64,000 bases of DNA from JBCCXL01 sp039191605 (GCA_039191605.1 JBCCXL010000004.1:186001-250000); one strand, 5' to 3'; numbered from the stretch's first letter, positions 35,201-43,783 are shown. The notes: generated by a model not told the origin, from the letters alone. Made by a program: numbers and translations.

Positions 35201-35943
35201 GAACGAGAAACGAAAGCGAGCCTCGGCGCTCCTTGGTGGGGCGAGAGAGAGAAGGCTCCCGGCCCTCGATCTTCGATCACCCGCACCACCGAGAGCCTCA
35301 CCTTCTGAACTACGTCGGCGGCGCCCTTGCGTCCCATCAACGAGGCCCGCGGCACTTCGCTGAAGCGAGTAAAGGCGAAGAGCACTTCGTCTCCGGGGCC
35401 GACCCCCAGCTCCGCTGCCAGCTGCGCGTTGAGCACCACCGGCGGGAAGAGCAGGCGCTGCCCCCCCAGCTCCTCTGACAGCTCCCTCGGCAGCTCATCG
35501 AAGGAGAGGCCTTCAGGGCGTCGATCCAGCGGATAGAGCTCGAGAAAATCGTCCCCCACTCCCAGCAGAGTGACGTTCGACGCTAGGGCGCCGCTCTCCG
35601 CGGCGGTGACGCTGGAAGGCATGACGAGAGCTCCGGCGCTGGCGGGGAAGGCCGCTGCGACCTGTGGCTCCGCAAGCAGCCGCGCTCCCAAATCCTCGTC
35701 TAGAAAGCCCTCCGCAGCCAGTACTCGATCCACCGCGCCGAGCCGGTCCAGGGTCAGCGCCTGGAGACTGTAGCGCACCGAATCTCCTACCAGCAGGGCT
35801 CCCGCCAAGACCGCCGACGCGATCGCCGCTCCGGCAGCGACGGCGAGATGCCGACGGCGATAATGCCGTAGGCTTCGGCCGAGGGGAGAGACCTTCGATG
35901 CTGCAGACCGTGACGCTGCAGACCCCGACGACGCCTCAGCCAT
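32245..35943 (-). CDS. large MacB-like ABC transporter permease, mosaic 3' part
   Basis: A 1232-residue inner-membrane permease. It has a TM helix at about 35-60, a very large periplasmic region (to about 590), FtsX TM blocks at about 590-720 and 740-830, and a second periplasmic domain (about 840-1080). A final FtsX block lies at about 1095-1230. The ATG at 35943 is chosen: GAGGAG lies six bases upstream and it overlaps the ATPase stop by eight bases; an ATG at 35964 has no such site. Residues about 923-950 contain two in-frame REP-like copies (QAIDP twice, EASSQ twice). From there to the 3' end the gene is near 53 % GC in my samples, against about 70 % upstream. Exported substrate unknown. 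Confidence 0.9.
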   Translation of the reverse strand: MAEASSGSAASRSAASKVSPLGRSLRHYRRRHLAVAAGAAIASAVLAGALLVGDSVRYSLQALTLDRLGAVDRVLAAEGFLDEDLGARLLAEPQVAAAFPASAGALVMPSSVTAAESGALASNVTLLGVGDDFLELYPLDRRPEGLSFDELPRELSEELGGQRLLFPPVVLNAQLAAELGVGPGDEVLFAFTRFSEVPRASLMGRKGAADVVQKVRLSVVRVIEDRGPGAFSLSPHQGAPRLAFVSRSRLQRVLDQRAKINLLMLAGDSFDAPPVALEGGVLDAALRRHLTLEDLSLRVESRLPPEAPSSYVSVESARFLLPDAVREAVDEIAEESGAEVWPSLSYLANRIRRVEAAAEDSSVPYSSIVAVELPPEGKGSAAAPFGSLPTANGPVRQLEPGEVLLNRWAADELGAEIGEELELTYFAVGEDENLVEDSVRLRLGAVVELEGLAADPALTPEFPGISGSEDIADWDPPFELDLGAIRPQDEEYWDRYRGTPKAYVELGTGQELWRSRFGALTAIRLAPTGGTADLEGLAEILRKDLLTTVDLDPFGLSFEPARQKGLEASRGATDFGQLFVAFSWFLIVAAALLVGLLFRLGVEERAKEVGLLRALGFPARQVRRQFLVEGLVVATAGALVGLIGAVVYGWAMVWALSTWWRPAVGSSRLELSVTPTALLIGLIAALVVVSLTLWFAVRRLGTVETPRLLAGVSEKAAGAKGGSGAWSRRFAVLAGLAAFSLGALATLQPAMASAGLFFGIGALVLIAGLTSTSAWMKGRQGKALALRPGSGSLFTLALGNAARNSGRSVLAMTLVACASFVLVLVASNRRVPGGEMLERTSGAGGFALIATTDAPLFQDLTNPDDRFDLGLRPETEAALEGLEVFALRRRPGDDASCLNLYQPEDPTLLGVPRSLRQRGGFTFQAIDPSGLKTNTEASSQAEASSQAIDPREVSASGDIENPWSLLDVDLPRTPDGVPVVPAIADFETARWILKVGIGEQLTVEDARGNPVHLQFVALLSSSIFQSEVLVAEEALLEYFPGVEGFTTFLVGPPGDGPQSGTIGSEGADAFSASQVIGARLESDLVDFGFDSETTAQRLATFKAVQNTYLSTFQTLGGLGLLLGTLGLAVVLLRNVHERRGELAVMRAFGFSPSRLRKVVLLENILLLLLGLALGCIAALLAAAPYLLGSSHQFPWMAVAMTLGSVFVVGSIACYLATTRALRSELVPALRSL
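33095..33175 (-). repeat. REP-like pair E inside the permease coding sequence
   Basis: GGATCAATCGCCTGG occurs at 33095-33109 and 33161-33175 on the plus strand, i.e. CCAGGCGATTGATCC in coding orientation, identical to the core next to the RAYT gene. Between them GGGAACTTGCC is present twice. All of it is read through in frame. Confidence 0.85.
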
Positions 35944-36697
35944 CGCTGTCTCCTCGGGCTCCATCTACTGCTGTTTCTTCGAGGCGACCGCCGACGAGAG
36001 CCAGGCGCCGCGGGAAGCGGGCGGCCAGCTCGGGGCTGTGAGTGATCACCATCAGCAGCGTGTTTTCCTGCTCATGGAGCTCGAAGAGCAGATTCGCCAC
36101 CGCATCGGCGGTGTCTTCATCCAGGTTTCCCGTGGGCTCGTCGCAGAGCAGCACTCGAGGCGAGCGGATCAGCGCGCGAGCGATGGCGGTGCGCTGCCGC
36201 TCTCCGCCGGAGAGCTGAGAGGGCCGGTGGTCCAGGCGATGGGAAAGCCCTACTCGCTCCAGCAGCTGCCGGGCCCTAGCCTCCGCGTCACCCTCCACAT
36301 CTCGCGGGAAGGCGAGGGTGGGCAGCAGCACGTTCTCCAGCAGCGAGTATTGGGGCAGCAGATGATGATCCTGAAAGACGAAGCCCACGACGGCATTGCG
36401 GAATCGAGCCAGCTCCTGCTCCGGCAGCTCGAAGGGGTCGAGGTCGTCGAAGAGCAGAGACCCGGACGAAGGCTGATCGAGGGTCCCCAACAAATGCAGC
36501 AAGGTGCTCTTGCCGCTGCCGGAAGGGCCGGTGATCGCCAGGGCGTCTCCGGAGCGGGCCTCGAGGTCGACCTGCTGCAGCACCGGCACGCTCCCGGCGG
36601 GAGTGTCGAAGTGCTTGCTCAGCTGACGAGCTTGCAGGCAGAGGTCTGCTGCGGAGGAGCGATCCTGGGCGGCGACGGATGACGGGTCCCTGGTCAT
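35936..36697 (-). CDS. ABC transporter ATPase (LolD/MacB type)
   Basis: A 253-residue nucleotide-binding subunit. Walker A is GPSGSGKST, the Q-loop is in FVFQDHHLLPQY, the signature is LSGGERQR, Walker B is VLLCDEPTGNLDE and the switch His is in VITHSPEL. FQDHHLLPQ is typical of the LolD branch. The first about 20 residues are a Ser/Ala-rich extension; internal in-frame starts are possible. It overlaps the permease start by eight bases, so the two are made together. No adaptor gene accompanies this pair, unlike the exporter at 3.7-8.2 kb. Confidence 0.9.
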   Translation of the reverse strand: MTRDPSSVAAQDRSSAADLCLQARQLSKHFDTPAGSVPVLQQVDLEARSGDALAITGPSGSGKSTLLHLLGTLDQPSSGSLLFDDLDPFELPEQELARFRNAVVGFVFQDHHLLPQYSLLENVLLPTLAFPRDVEGDAEARARQLLERVGLSHRLDHRPSQLSGGERQRTAIARALIRSPRVLLCDEPTGNLDEDTADAVANLLFELHEQENTLLMVITHSPELAARFPRRLALVGGRLEETAVDGARGDSDG

Positions 36698-36729
36698 TCA
36701 GAACGTCCTTCTGGTGGAGGGAGTTGGGC

Positions 36730-36830
36730 GGATTCTCTGGAGATCGGGAGCTCTAATCTCTGGAGCTTTTATCTCTGAGCTCTTATCTCTGGGCTCTGGA
36801 TTTATGGAGCTCTGAGATCTGAAGATCTGG
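36730..36830 (-). repeat. degenerate 15-base repeat upstream of the ATPase gene
   Basis: About five imperfect copies of GAGCTCTTATCTCTG at 36740-36825, filling the leader of the ATPase/permease operon. The copies differ at two to four positions. No gene or clear promoter is seen. Confidence 0.6.
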
Positions 36831-36855
36831 AAAGCAAGGGGCTGGCGAAACGTCG

Positions 36856-36869
36856 GAGCCTACGGGCTC
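36856..36869. terminator. weak hairpin after the thioesterase gene
   Basis: GAGCC - TACG - GGCTC, a 5-bp GC stem with a stable tetraloop 15 bases beyond the stop of the minus-strand operon. The following bases are only mildly U-rich. Confidence 0.4.
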
Positions 36870-36883
36870 AGGGGCTCACGGTC

Positions 36884-37474
36884 TCAGGAGGCCGACCGAC
36901 GAGGCAGGCGCACCTCTTCGTAGGCCTTGGCGCGCTCGGCGTCACAGGCCTCGAGACGAGCCGCCAGGGCTGCGGGAATCGGCACCGGCCGAATCATCCC
37001 CGGCGCCATCAAACAGCAGGCAACGGAGAGGGAACCCAAAGCCACCAGGCGCTCGCCGCAGCGGAAGGTCACACCGTAGATCATCGACGAGGTGCCCTTG
37101 CGCAGAATATCGAGGCGGAGATCGAGCTCGTCCCCGAAGCGAGCGGGACTCTTATACACCGTCGCACAGGCCAGCCGGGGCCAGCCGGCGGGATGTCCGT
37201 CGTGCTCTTCATGATCGAAGTGCACCCCCCAGCCCAGGGCCCGCAGCATCTCGTGCTCCGCCCCCTCCATGAACACCGGGTAGCGCGAGAAATGAACGAT
37301 CCCCGCTAAATCCGTGTCGGAGAACTCGATGCGCCGCTTCAGCCGAAAGGACTGGATCGGCCCGCTCTCCGGCAGGCTAGGGACGGCGAAACGAGGGTCC
37401 CCCTCGACCCGCGCCCCGCCGGGTTCGAGGATCTCTGGACTCTCATCCGGCTGCCGATTCATGGCGCCGCTCAT
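36884..37474 (-). CDS. 4HBT hot-dog acyl-CoA thioesterase, YbgC/FadM-like
   Basis: A 196-residue protein. A single hot-dog domain starts at about 45 with RIEFSDTDLAGIVHFSRYPVFMEGAEHEML, where the Asp of SDTD is the expected catalytic residue of the 4-hydroxybenzoyl-CoA thioesterase/YbgC group. The acidic/Pro-rich N-terminal 40 residues are extra. It would hydrolyse an acyl-CoA thioester in the cytoplasm; chain or ring preference is not readable. Its ATG overlaps the glycosyltransferase stop (ATGA), so it is the last gene of a four-gene coupled operon. Confidence 0.85.
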   Translation of the reverse strand: MSGAMNRQPDESPEILEPGGARVEGDPRFAVPSLPESGPIQSFRLKRRIEFSDTDLAGIVHFSRYPVFMEGAEHEMLRALGWGVHFDHEEHDGHPAGWPRLACATVYKSPARFGDELDLRLDILRKGTSSMIYGVTFRCGERLVALGSLSVACCLMAPGMIRPVPIPAALAARLEACDAERAKAYEEVRLPRRSAS

Positions 37475-38841
37475 GACGCCACGGCCCCACGCTGATCGTA
37501 GACCGCCAGAAGGGATTCAGCGGCGCGGCGGGCGCCGTGGCGGCGTCTCACCCCCGCGTGCCCGGCCTTACCCAGGAACCAGCGCTGCTGCGGATCGTGG
37601 AACAGGCGCTCCACCGCGTCCGCTACCGCGGCGGGAGACTCGGGAGCGACCAGCACCCCTCCACCGGTCTCCTCCACCATCTCCGGGAAGGTACCGTGCT
37701 CGGCGAGCACCACCGGCACGCCACAGGCCATGGCCTCGAGGGCGAAGAGCCCCTTGGGTTCGCGATACACCGTGGGCACGGTGAGCACGTCGAAGGAGCG
37801 CAACGCGTCGATCTTTCCCTGTCGATCTACCTCGCCGACGATCTCCACTCTCTCTCCCAGGCCCTGCTCGCTGATCTTCTCGATCTGCTGTCGCAGCCAC
37901 GGGGCGTCCTTCGGCGCGAGATAGCCGGCGGCGCGGAAGCGCACCGCCTCCGGCCCGACCCGCTGAGCCAGGTCAGCAAATCCCTCGAGAGCGACGCCGA
38001 GACCCTTCTCCGGACACAGTCGAGCGAAGTAGCCGACGGTAAAGACATCATCGGCTGCGCCGCTGTTCGATCCGTTGACGGCAGTAGCGGTGGCAACAGC
38101 GGCGGCAGCAGATTGGCCGCTGCCCTCTTCAGCCGTCGGAGCCACGTCCAGGCCCTCGAGATTGAGGCCCAGCGGCACCACGGAGATCAGGCTGCGGTCG
38201 AGGCCCAGAAGCTGGGCCATGTGATCCGCGTAATACTCGCTATTGGCGGTGAAGCCCTGGAGATCGGCGGAGCGCCGCTGAATCAATGCGATGGCCTGGG
38301 AGCGATAGGGCTCGATGAGCTCGTCGAGGAAGAGGTCCTCCCCCTGCAGCGAGGAGATCACCGGTACTCCCAACAATTCTCGGATGCGTCGCGCGAGGCC
38401 GACGAAGAGCGAGTTCTGCAGATGCACCACCTGCGGACGAAGATCCTTGGCGAGCCATTCCGCCAGCTGCTCCAGCTCGGCGCGGGTCGGCCCCTCGTCC
38501 CCCTGGAGTACGGCGAGGGTCAGCTCCCCCAGTTCCTTCGCGTCCGCCGCGCTGCCCATCTCTCCGACCTTGCGCAGCAGGCCGGGACGGTCGAGAAAGC
38601 GCCTCAACCCTAGCGGGAGACGCCGAATCCAAGAGCTCTTGACGTCCAGGTAGGTATTCACCGCACCGTAGAACACTCGATCGATGGAGGCGCTCTCGTC
38701 GTCGGTGCGCAGCGGCGTGTACAGCGGGATCAGCGCGGCGTCATGCCCAAGATCCTGCAGCGTTGAAGCCATCAGGTTGTCGTGAATGCAGCTACCGCAG
38801 TACATGCCGGCGGCACCGCCGCTGATGAAGGCGATTCTCAT
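37471..38841 (-). CDS. GT4-family glycosyltransferase
   Basis: A 456-residue GT-B-fold retaining transferase. The N-terminal Rossmann start is MRIAFISGGAAGMYCGSCIHD, with the acceptor-side VISSLQGEDLFLDELIEPY. Donor-side FTVGYFARLCPEKGLGVALEGF and the nucleotide-binding EPKGLFALEAMACGVPVV (the EX7E element) are both present. The early GSC.HDN pattern occurs in GT4 enzymes that act on soluble or lipid acceptors. An Ala/Ser/Asn-rich insert at about 240-265 is probably a loop. It lies three bases after the symporter stop and overlaps the thioesterase. Acceptor unknown. Confidence 0.85.
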   Translation of the reverse strand: MRIAFISGGAAGMYCGSCIHDNLMASTLQDLGHDAALIPLYTPLRTDDESASIDRVFYGAVNTYLDVKSSWIRRLPLGLRRFLDRPGLLRKVGEMGSAADAKELGELTLAVLQGDEGPTRAELEQLAEWLAKDLRPQVVHLQNSLFVGLARRIRELLGVPVISSLQGEDLFLDELIEPYRSQAIALIQRRSADLQGFTANSEYYADHMAQLLGLDRSLISVVPLGLNLEGLDVAPTAEEGSGQSAAAAVATATAVNGSNSGAADDVFTVGYFARLCPEKGLGVALEGFADLAQRVGPEAVRFRAAGYLAPKDAPWLRQQIEKISEQGLGERVEIVGEVDRQGKIDALRSFDVLTVPTVYREPKGLFALEAMACGVPVVLAEHGTFPEMVEETGGGVLVAPESPAAVADAVERLFHDPQQRWFLGKAGHAGVRRRHGARRAAESLLAVYDQRGAVAS

Positions 38842-38844
38842 GCC

Positions 38845-40356
38845 TTAACTCCCCTCCTGGCGGGAGATCCTATGAGCCTCTGAAGAACCCAAGCCGGCAG
38901 ACTCTGGAAAGAAGCGCCCGAGGCGGTCCTCGGAGGGAGGCCTCGTCATCAAAGAAACCACCACCAGGGCGACTACCGCGGCGGCGAAGATCACCGCCAC
39001 CGGCATGACGCCGGTCCCGCCGACGCTATAGCCGGGGATATCCCCCGCCTGGGTAAAGAAGTACAGCCAGAGGGCGATCACCGTGAGCAGAGCGGCCCAC
39101 GCCCCCGCCAGCGTCGAGCGCCGCCAATAGACCGCCGCCAGCGCCAGCGGCACCAGCGAAGCAAAGCCGGTGAAGGACCACACCCCGAGCCGGAACAGAC
39201 TCGGATCCGAGGCCAGGGATAGGCCGTAGGTCACCGCCAGAATCAACACCACGAAGAGTCGACCGGACAGCACCTGCTTCGCCGGCGATAGATCCATCCC
39301 GAAGGTTCCCCGCAGCACGTCATGGGTGAACAGGGAGGACATCGAGAGCACCTGGCTATCCAGCGACGACATGATAGCGGCGAAGACGCCGGCGGTGAGC
39401 AAGCCTGCCAGCAGCTCGGGAGCGTGGAGACCGATCATCCGCACCAGCACGCCGTTGGCGGCGCTTCCCTCGAGCCCCGGCACGTCGGCGGTGCCGGCGA
39501 CTCCCAGCAGCACGCTGGGCACCCAAACCGCCGCGATGCACAGCGGATAAGCGACCATCGGCAGTCGGAAGGTGCGGGCGCTCTGAGCCGAAAGCCAATG
39601 CTGAAAGATGTGGGGAAACATGCCCACCGACAGAGGAATCAGCAGGTAGGTGAGCATCTTCAGCGGCGGGATCGCCTCCCCCCGCACCAGCAGTTCCGGA
39701 CTCTGCGCCGCCACCCGATCGAGGGCGGTCTCGACGCCCCCCATGGAGCGCAGGATCACTACCGCCGCCAGCGCTCCTAGAGTGATGAATACCAGGGTCT
39801 GAAACGTGTTGGCCCAGCTCGTCCCCCGCAGCCCGCCGAAGGAGACGTAGCTCATCACCACCGCCACGATGATCAGGCTGCCGGCCCACTCCGGCACCGC
39901 CCCCTCGGTGATCTGCTCGAGGGTGATCCCGCCGCCCTTGACTCCGATCAGCAGATAGGGGATCAGCAGGATCACCAGCACCACGAAGAGGGCCAGGCCG
40001 AAGCTCTTGGAACCGTAGCGATCGCGGAAGAATTGAACCTGGGTGATGTAGCCGTGGCGCTTGCCCAGGGCCCAGAGTCTCACCCCTAAGAAGTAGAAGA
40101 CCGCCGGGGCCACCAGCGCCGAGGCGGAGGCCATCAGGCCAAAGACCCCGATGCCGACTCGGTAGGCCTCCCCGGAGGCTCCCAGCAGGGAGAAGGCGGT
40201 CATGTGGGTGCCGAAGAGGGTCATCAACAGCACGAAGGAGCCGATGCCCCGCCCGGCGAGGAAGAAGTCCTCGCCGGTGCTGCTGGCCATTCGCCGGCTG
40301 GCGAAGCCAATGGCGAGAAGAGCGCAGAGATAGAGACCGAGGATGGCGAGAATCAT
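38845..40356 (-). CDS. sodium:solute symporter family permease
   Basis: A 503-residue membrane protein with about 13 hydrophobic segments and the LeuT-like SSS family pattern. GASGEAYRVGIGVFGLMAS sits in the early inverted repeat. SLDSQVLSMSSLFTHDVLRG is the Na+-binding helix-8 signature, as in acetate/pantothenate-type members. It overlaps the DUF3311 gene by four bases. DUF3311 plus SSS is a recurrent two-gene pair, which supports function as a pair. Substrate not determinable; monocarboxylates are plausible. Confidence 0.9.
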   Translation of the reverse strand: MILAILGLYLCALLAIGFASRRMASSTGEDFFLAGRGIGSFVLLMTLFGTHMTAFSLLGASGEAYRVGIGVFGLMASASALVAPAVFYFLGVRLWALGKRHGYITQVQFFRDRYGSKSFGLALFVVLVILLIPYLLIGVKGGGITLEQITEGAVPEWAGSLIIVAVVMSYVSFGGLRGTSWANTFQTLVFITLGALAAVVILRSMGGVETALDRVAAQSPELLVRGEAIPPLKMLTYLLIPLSVGMFPHIFQHWLSAQSARTFRLPMVAYPLCIAAVWVPSVLLGVAGTADVPGLEGSAANGVLVRMIGLHAPELLAGLLTAGVFAAIMSSLDSQVLSMSSLFTHDVLRGTFGMDLSPAKQVLSGRLFVVLILAVTYGLSLASDPSLFRLGVWSFTGFASLVPLALAAVYWRRSTLAGAWAALLTVIALWLYFFTQAGDIPGYSVGGTGVMPVAVIFAAAVVALVVVSLMTRPPSEDRLGRFFPESAGLGSSEAHRISRQEGS

Positions 40357-40601
40357 CGCCCCCCCTCCGAGCGCGCCGCGCTAGCGTCAGGGTGAAGGTC
40401 CCCCACCTCGGCCACGTCTTGTGGGTCATACGGCAAATACCGGGTCAATCCCCAAAACACTAGCGCCGCGGCGAAGCAAATCAGCAGGTGGAAGGCCAGG
40501 CCCACCGGCAGACCAAACCATCGGCTCGAGTCGGTCCACCACCAGAGATCGTTATGGACGACGAACAACAGGGCCAGGCAGACCAGGAGCACACTCTTCA
40601 T
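40353..40601 (-). CDS. DUF3311 small membrane partner of the symporter
   Basis: An 82-residue protein with two transmembrane helices (about 3-20 and 32-52) and the DUF3311 pattern FVVHNDLWWW...GLPVGLAFHLLICFAAALVFW, then a soluble acidic tail. This family is encoded next to SSS permeases and is thought to be an accessory subunit; its own function is unknown. Start of the DUF3311-symporter-GT4-thioesterase operon. Confidence 0.85.
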   Translation of the reverse strand: MKSVLLVCLALLFVVHNDLWWWTDSSRWFGLPVGLAFHLLICFAAALVFWGLTRYLPYDPQDVAEVGDLHPDASAARSEGGR

Positions 40602-40832
40602 CGGGTCATCTCGCAGGTTGATCCTCGGAGAGGCGGGGGTTTGGAGAGGCGGGCGGTTAGAAGAAGCTGGTGGCTAGCGAGAGGTTCGGCGGATGACTCG
40701 TACTTCTGAGAGGACCGCTGAGAGGGCTGCTGAGAAAAGTGCCTAGAGGACTACCGAGAAGAGGCCTGCGACCGAAGGAAAGGAGACGGCGGCGATGCTC
40801 TTCTCGCCCGGCCGCCGAGCGACCCTACCTTC

Positions 40833-42146
40833 TCACGATGCGTCGACCCAGGCTTCCGGCAGATGCGTCATCGCGGCCATCGGCTCGAAGAGGGGATCGA
40901 GGTTCGGCCGAAAGACGTTGCCCACCAACACGTGGACGACGTTCTCTCGCTGATCCGGATGCTGCTTCAGGAAACGCGCGATGGAGAAATCCTGGTCATA
41001 GAAAGCGTAGACCAGTTTGCGTACCGCTTCCATGCCCTTGAGGAACTCACCATTGAAGGCCCCCAGGCGAGTCGCCGACAGATCGTCCGCCTCGAAGCTA
41101 TCGACGATGGCGTCCGCGGCCATCTCCCCGGATTTGAGGGCGAGAAAAACCCCCGAGGAGTACAGCGGATCGACAAAGCCGAAGGCGTCGCCCACCAGCA
41201 CCCAGCCGTCTCCGGCCCGCTGCCGCGAGCGGTAGGTGAAGTCCCTCAGCACCTTCGGGGGCTCCATCTGCTCGGCGCCGGCGATGCGGCGCTGAATCCC
41301 GGCGCACAGGGCCACCTCTTCGTCGAAGATCTCCTGGGGCGTACCGCTGCGGCCCTTGACCAGGTAGTCAAGGGGTCCGACAACGCCGACGCTCACCACG
41401 TCATCCGGCAGAGGGATATACCAGAACCAGCTCTCCCCGCGCTGGGTGTGTAGCACCACCGTCGCCCCTTCGTTGAGGCCCTCATCCCGGTGCCCACCCT
41501 TGAAGTGGGTGAAAATCGAGGCGTTACGCAGCTTGGGATCATCTTCCTGCAGCTTCAGCCGACGGGCCATCAGGGCGTTTTGCCCGCTGGCGTCCACCAC
41601 CACTCGGGCGCCGATCTCGTAACTCTCGCCGTCGCGGCTGCGGGTCTTCACGCCGACGGCGCGATCGCCGTCGAAGAGAACCTCCCGCACCCCGACCTCC
41701 TGATGCGCCTCGGCGCCGTGGGCCACGGCGTTATCGAAGAGCATGGTGTCGAATTCCTCCCTCACCACCTGCCAGGTCTGGGGGTGATCGATGACGTCGG
41801 ATTCCGCGAAGAAGAAGGGATCCGATTCCTTGCCGCTGCTGGAGACGAATTGCACGCTGTGCTTTTCGACAAAGCGGCTGCTCTTCAGCTGGTCGATCAT
41901 CCCCAAACGCTCCAGCGTGCTCCAGCATTCGGGCATCAGCGATTCGCCGATCTTGAAGCGGGGAAAGCGATCCCGCTCCAGCAGCAGAGTCGAAAGGCCA
42001 GCTTTGGCGGTGAGGGTCGCCGTGGTGCTGCCGGCGGGACCACCGCCGATGACTACGACATCGTATTGTGCAGCGCCAAAGGGGCTCTCGGCGGAACCGG
42101 TAGAAGAGGACGAGGAAGCACTCGAATTCGGGTTCATGGCGTTCAT
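40833..42146 (-). CDS. FAD-dependent halogenase-like oxidoreductase
   Basis: A 437-residue flavoprotein. The FAD-binding loop is VVVIGGGPAGSTTA (about 31-43), followed by FKIGESLMP (64-72). K95 sits in FVEKHSVQF, where phenolic halogenases place the catalytic Lys. WFWYIP (240-245) is the WxWxIP signature of flavin-dependent halogenases, and GDAFGFVDPLYSSGV is the late FAD loop. Related monooxygenases and geranylgeranyl reductases share parts but normally lack WxWxIP. So it is a halogenase of the PltA/CmlS kind, or a close relative with another job. A Ser-rich N-terminus precedes the fold. No flavin reductase gene is nearby. Last gene of the minus-strand cluster. Confidence 0.8.
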   Translation of the reverse strand: MNAMNPNSSASSSSSTGSAESPFGAAQYDVVVIGGGPAGSTTATLTAKAGLSTLLLERDRFPRFKIGESLMPECWSTLERLGMIDQLKSSRFVEKHSVQFVSSSGKESDPFFFAESDVIDHPQTWQVVREEFDTMLFDNAVAHGAEAHQEVGVREVLFDGDRAVGVKTRSRDGESYEIGARVVVDASGQNALMARRLKLQEDDPKLRNASIFTHFKGGHRDEGLNEGATVVLHTQRGESWFWYIPLPDDVVSVGVVGPLDYLVKGRSGTPQEIFDEEVALCAGIQRRIAGAEQMEPPKVLRDFTYRSRQRAGDGWVLVGDAFGFVDPLYSSGVFLALKSGEMAADAIVDSFEADDLSATRLGAFNGEFLKGMEAVRKLVYAFYDQDFSIARFLKQHPDQRENVVHVLVGNVFRPNLDPLFEPMAAMTHLPEAWVDAS

Positions 42147-42316
42147 GGGAAGAAGCTGCTCCTGATGGATCGATCGATGGGTGAGCTAACTAGGGAGCAA
42201 AGAAGGCAGGGAGATGCACGGAAAGGCAGTGAGCAGAAACGAGATGGACAACAGGTCAACCAGGCAAGAGAGAGGGCTGGACGGGACTCGAGCCAGCAAG
42301 CCCTCCCTTCAGACCT

Positions 42317-43783
42317 TCAGGACGGCGCCCGTACGTCCAGGCTGAGGAGCCGGGATTCATCGCGCACGAAGAGGCGGCCGTCGAGCAGCGTTGGGGATGT
42401 CCATGCCTTGGAGTTGAAGATCTGTACCGAGGCTTTCTCGCGATACCCCTCGGGGGTCGCCTCCACCAGCGCCAGCCTCCCCTCTTCACCGAGAACGTAG
42501 AGGTCGCCGCCACCAAAGATCAGGGATCCATGGGCAAAACCGCGGGTCTTCCACACCTCCCGGCCGGTGGAGAGCTCCAGGCATTTGAAGATCTTGTTAT
42601 CGAAGCCGTAGAGGTGATCCCCCACCCGCACCGAGGAGGAGAATTGGTTCTTCAGGCGCCTTGAACGCCATACCTCCGATACGCCCCAATCGCTCCCGGA
42701 GCGCGAGATCTCCAGCAGAGCAGAGCCGGTGTCATAGCCGCTGGAAACGAAGAGACGATTCGGCTCGGCGAAAATCGGTGTCGCCGCGTTGACGTCCCAA
42801 TCCGTCTGCCAGGGCTTTTCCCACAGCAGATCACCGGAGGCGGGATCTACCGACTGCAGCTTGGTGGCGGTGAAGAACACCACCTGTTCGACACCGTCGA
42901 TGGTGAGGGGAAGAGGCTGGGAGTAGCCGGCGCGGTCGCTGCCGGAGGTCCACAGGGTCTCCCCGGTCTCCAGAGAGAGGGCGACGATGGAGTTGCTCTC
43001 CGTCCCGCCGGCATCCACCAGCAGCCGATCGGCGAGCACCAGGGGCTGAGTCGAGGCTCCCCAGCGAGGGATTCGAGCGCCGAAGCGCTGCACCAGGTCC
43101 ACCGTCCACTTCGACTCCCCGGAGGCCGCATCGACGGCTTGAACTAAGCCTTGGGCCGAAAGGGCGTAGACCGTCGATCCCGCCACCGCCGGCGTCGATC
43201 GGGGGCCGTCCCCCATGCTGTCGGTGTAGGAGTCCCCCAGGGAGACCGTCCACAGCTCTTCTCCGCTGCCGGCATCCAGGGCCGCAAGAACTTCTTGCGC
43301 TCCGCGGTTGTAGGCGGTGAAGAGTCGATTCTCCACGATCACCAAGCCGGAATAGCCGGCTCCCACTTCCGCCGACCACAGTACCGCCGGTCCCGCTTCC
43401 GGCCAATCTTCCAGCAGCGCCACGGCGCTCGGCGTCTTGCCGTCTCGCTGCGGGCCGCGGAAATGGGGCCAGCTGCCGGTCACCGGACCTGAGGCGGCGG
43501 AGGCCACCGCGGGATTGGCGCTGTCTGAGGTGACCGCAAGATCAGCCACAGCCGGAGATTCAGCGCCTTCGGAACATCCCGTCAAAGCAGTCGACAACAG
43601 GACCAGGATCAGCGTAGACCCGATCCATGCGGTGCGAAGATCCAAGGACAGGGTCTTCGCGCCGAAAACCCTACCTTTAGCCAGAATGGCCCCCTCAGAG
43701 GTCGAATTACCGGCAGAAGGATCCTCGAAAGATCCGGCAGGGGGAAGAGAGAGCATCGGTGTATCGATTGTGTTGACCTTCAT
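42317..43783 (-). CDS. PQQ-like beta-propeller lipoprotein (paralog 1)
   Basis: A 488-residue exported protein. The ATG at 43783 follows AGGAG at about ten bases. A hydrophobic segment ends LLSTALTGC (lipobox). An eight-bladed quinoprotein-like propeller follows, with repeated blade signatures such as ALDAGSGEELWTVSLG, AVDAASGESKWTVDL and SLETGETLWTSG, and HFRGPQRDGKTPS at its start. It has no heme CxxCH, no vicinal Cys pair and no clear PQQ ligands, so BamB-like scaffold or binding is more likely than PQQ catalysis. It is highly similar, also at DNA level, to the next gene upstream. Its leader shares TAACTAGGGAGCA (plus strand) with that of the halogenase-like gene. Confidence 0.85.
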   Translation of the reverse strand: MKVNTIDTPMLSLPPAGSFEDPSAGNSTSEGAILAKGRVFGAKTLSLDLRTAWIGSTLILVLLSTALTGCSEGAESPAVADLAVTSDSANPAVASAASGPVTGSWPHFRGPQRDGKTPSAVALLEDWPEAGPAVLWSAEVGAGYSGLVIVENRLFTAYNRGAQEVLAALDAGSGEELWTVSLGDSYTDSMGDGPRSTPAVAGSTVYALSAQGLVQAVDAASGESKWTVDLVQRFGARIPRWGASTQPLVLADRLLVDAGGTESNSIVALSLETGETLWTSGSDRAGYSQPLPLTIDGVEQVVFFTATKLQSVDPASGDLLWEKPWQTDWDVNAATPIFAEPNRLFVSSGYDTGSALLEISRSGSDWGVSEVWRSRRLKNQFSSSVRVGDHLYGFDNKIFKCLELSTGREVWKTRGFAHGSLIFGGGDLYVLGEEGRLALVEATPEGYREKASVQIFNSKAWTSPTLLDGRLFVRDESRLLSLDVRAPS

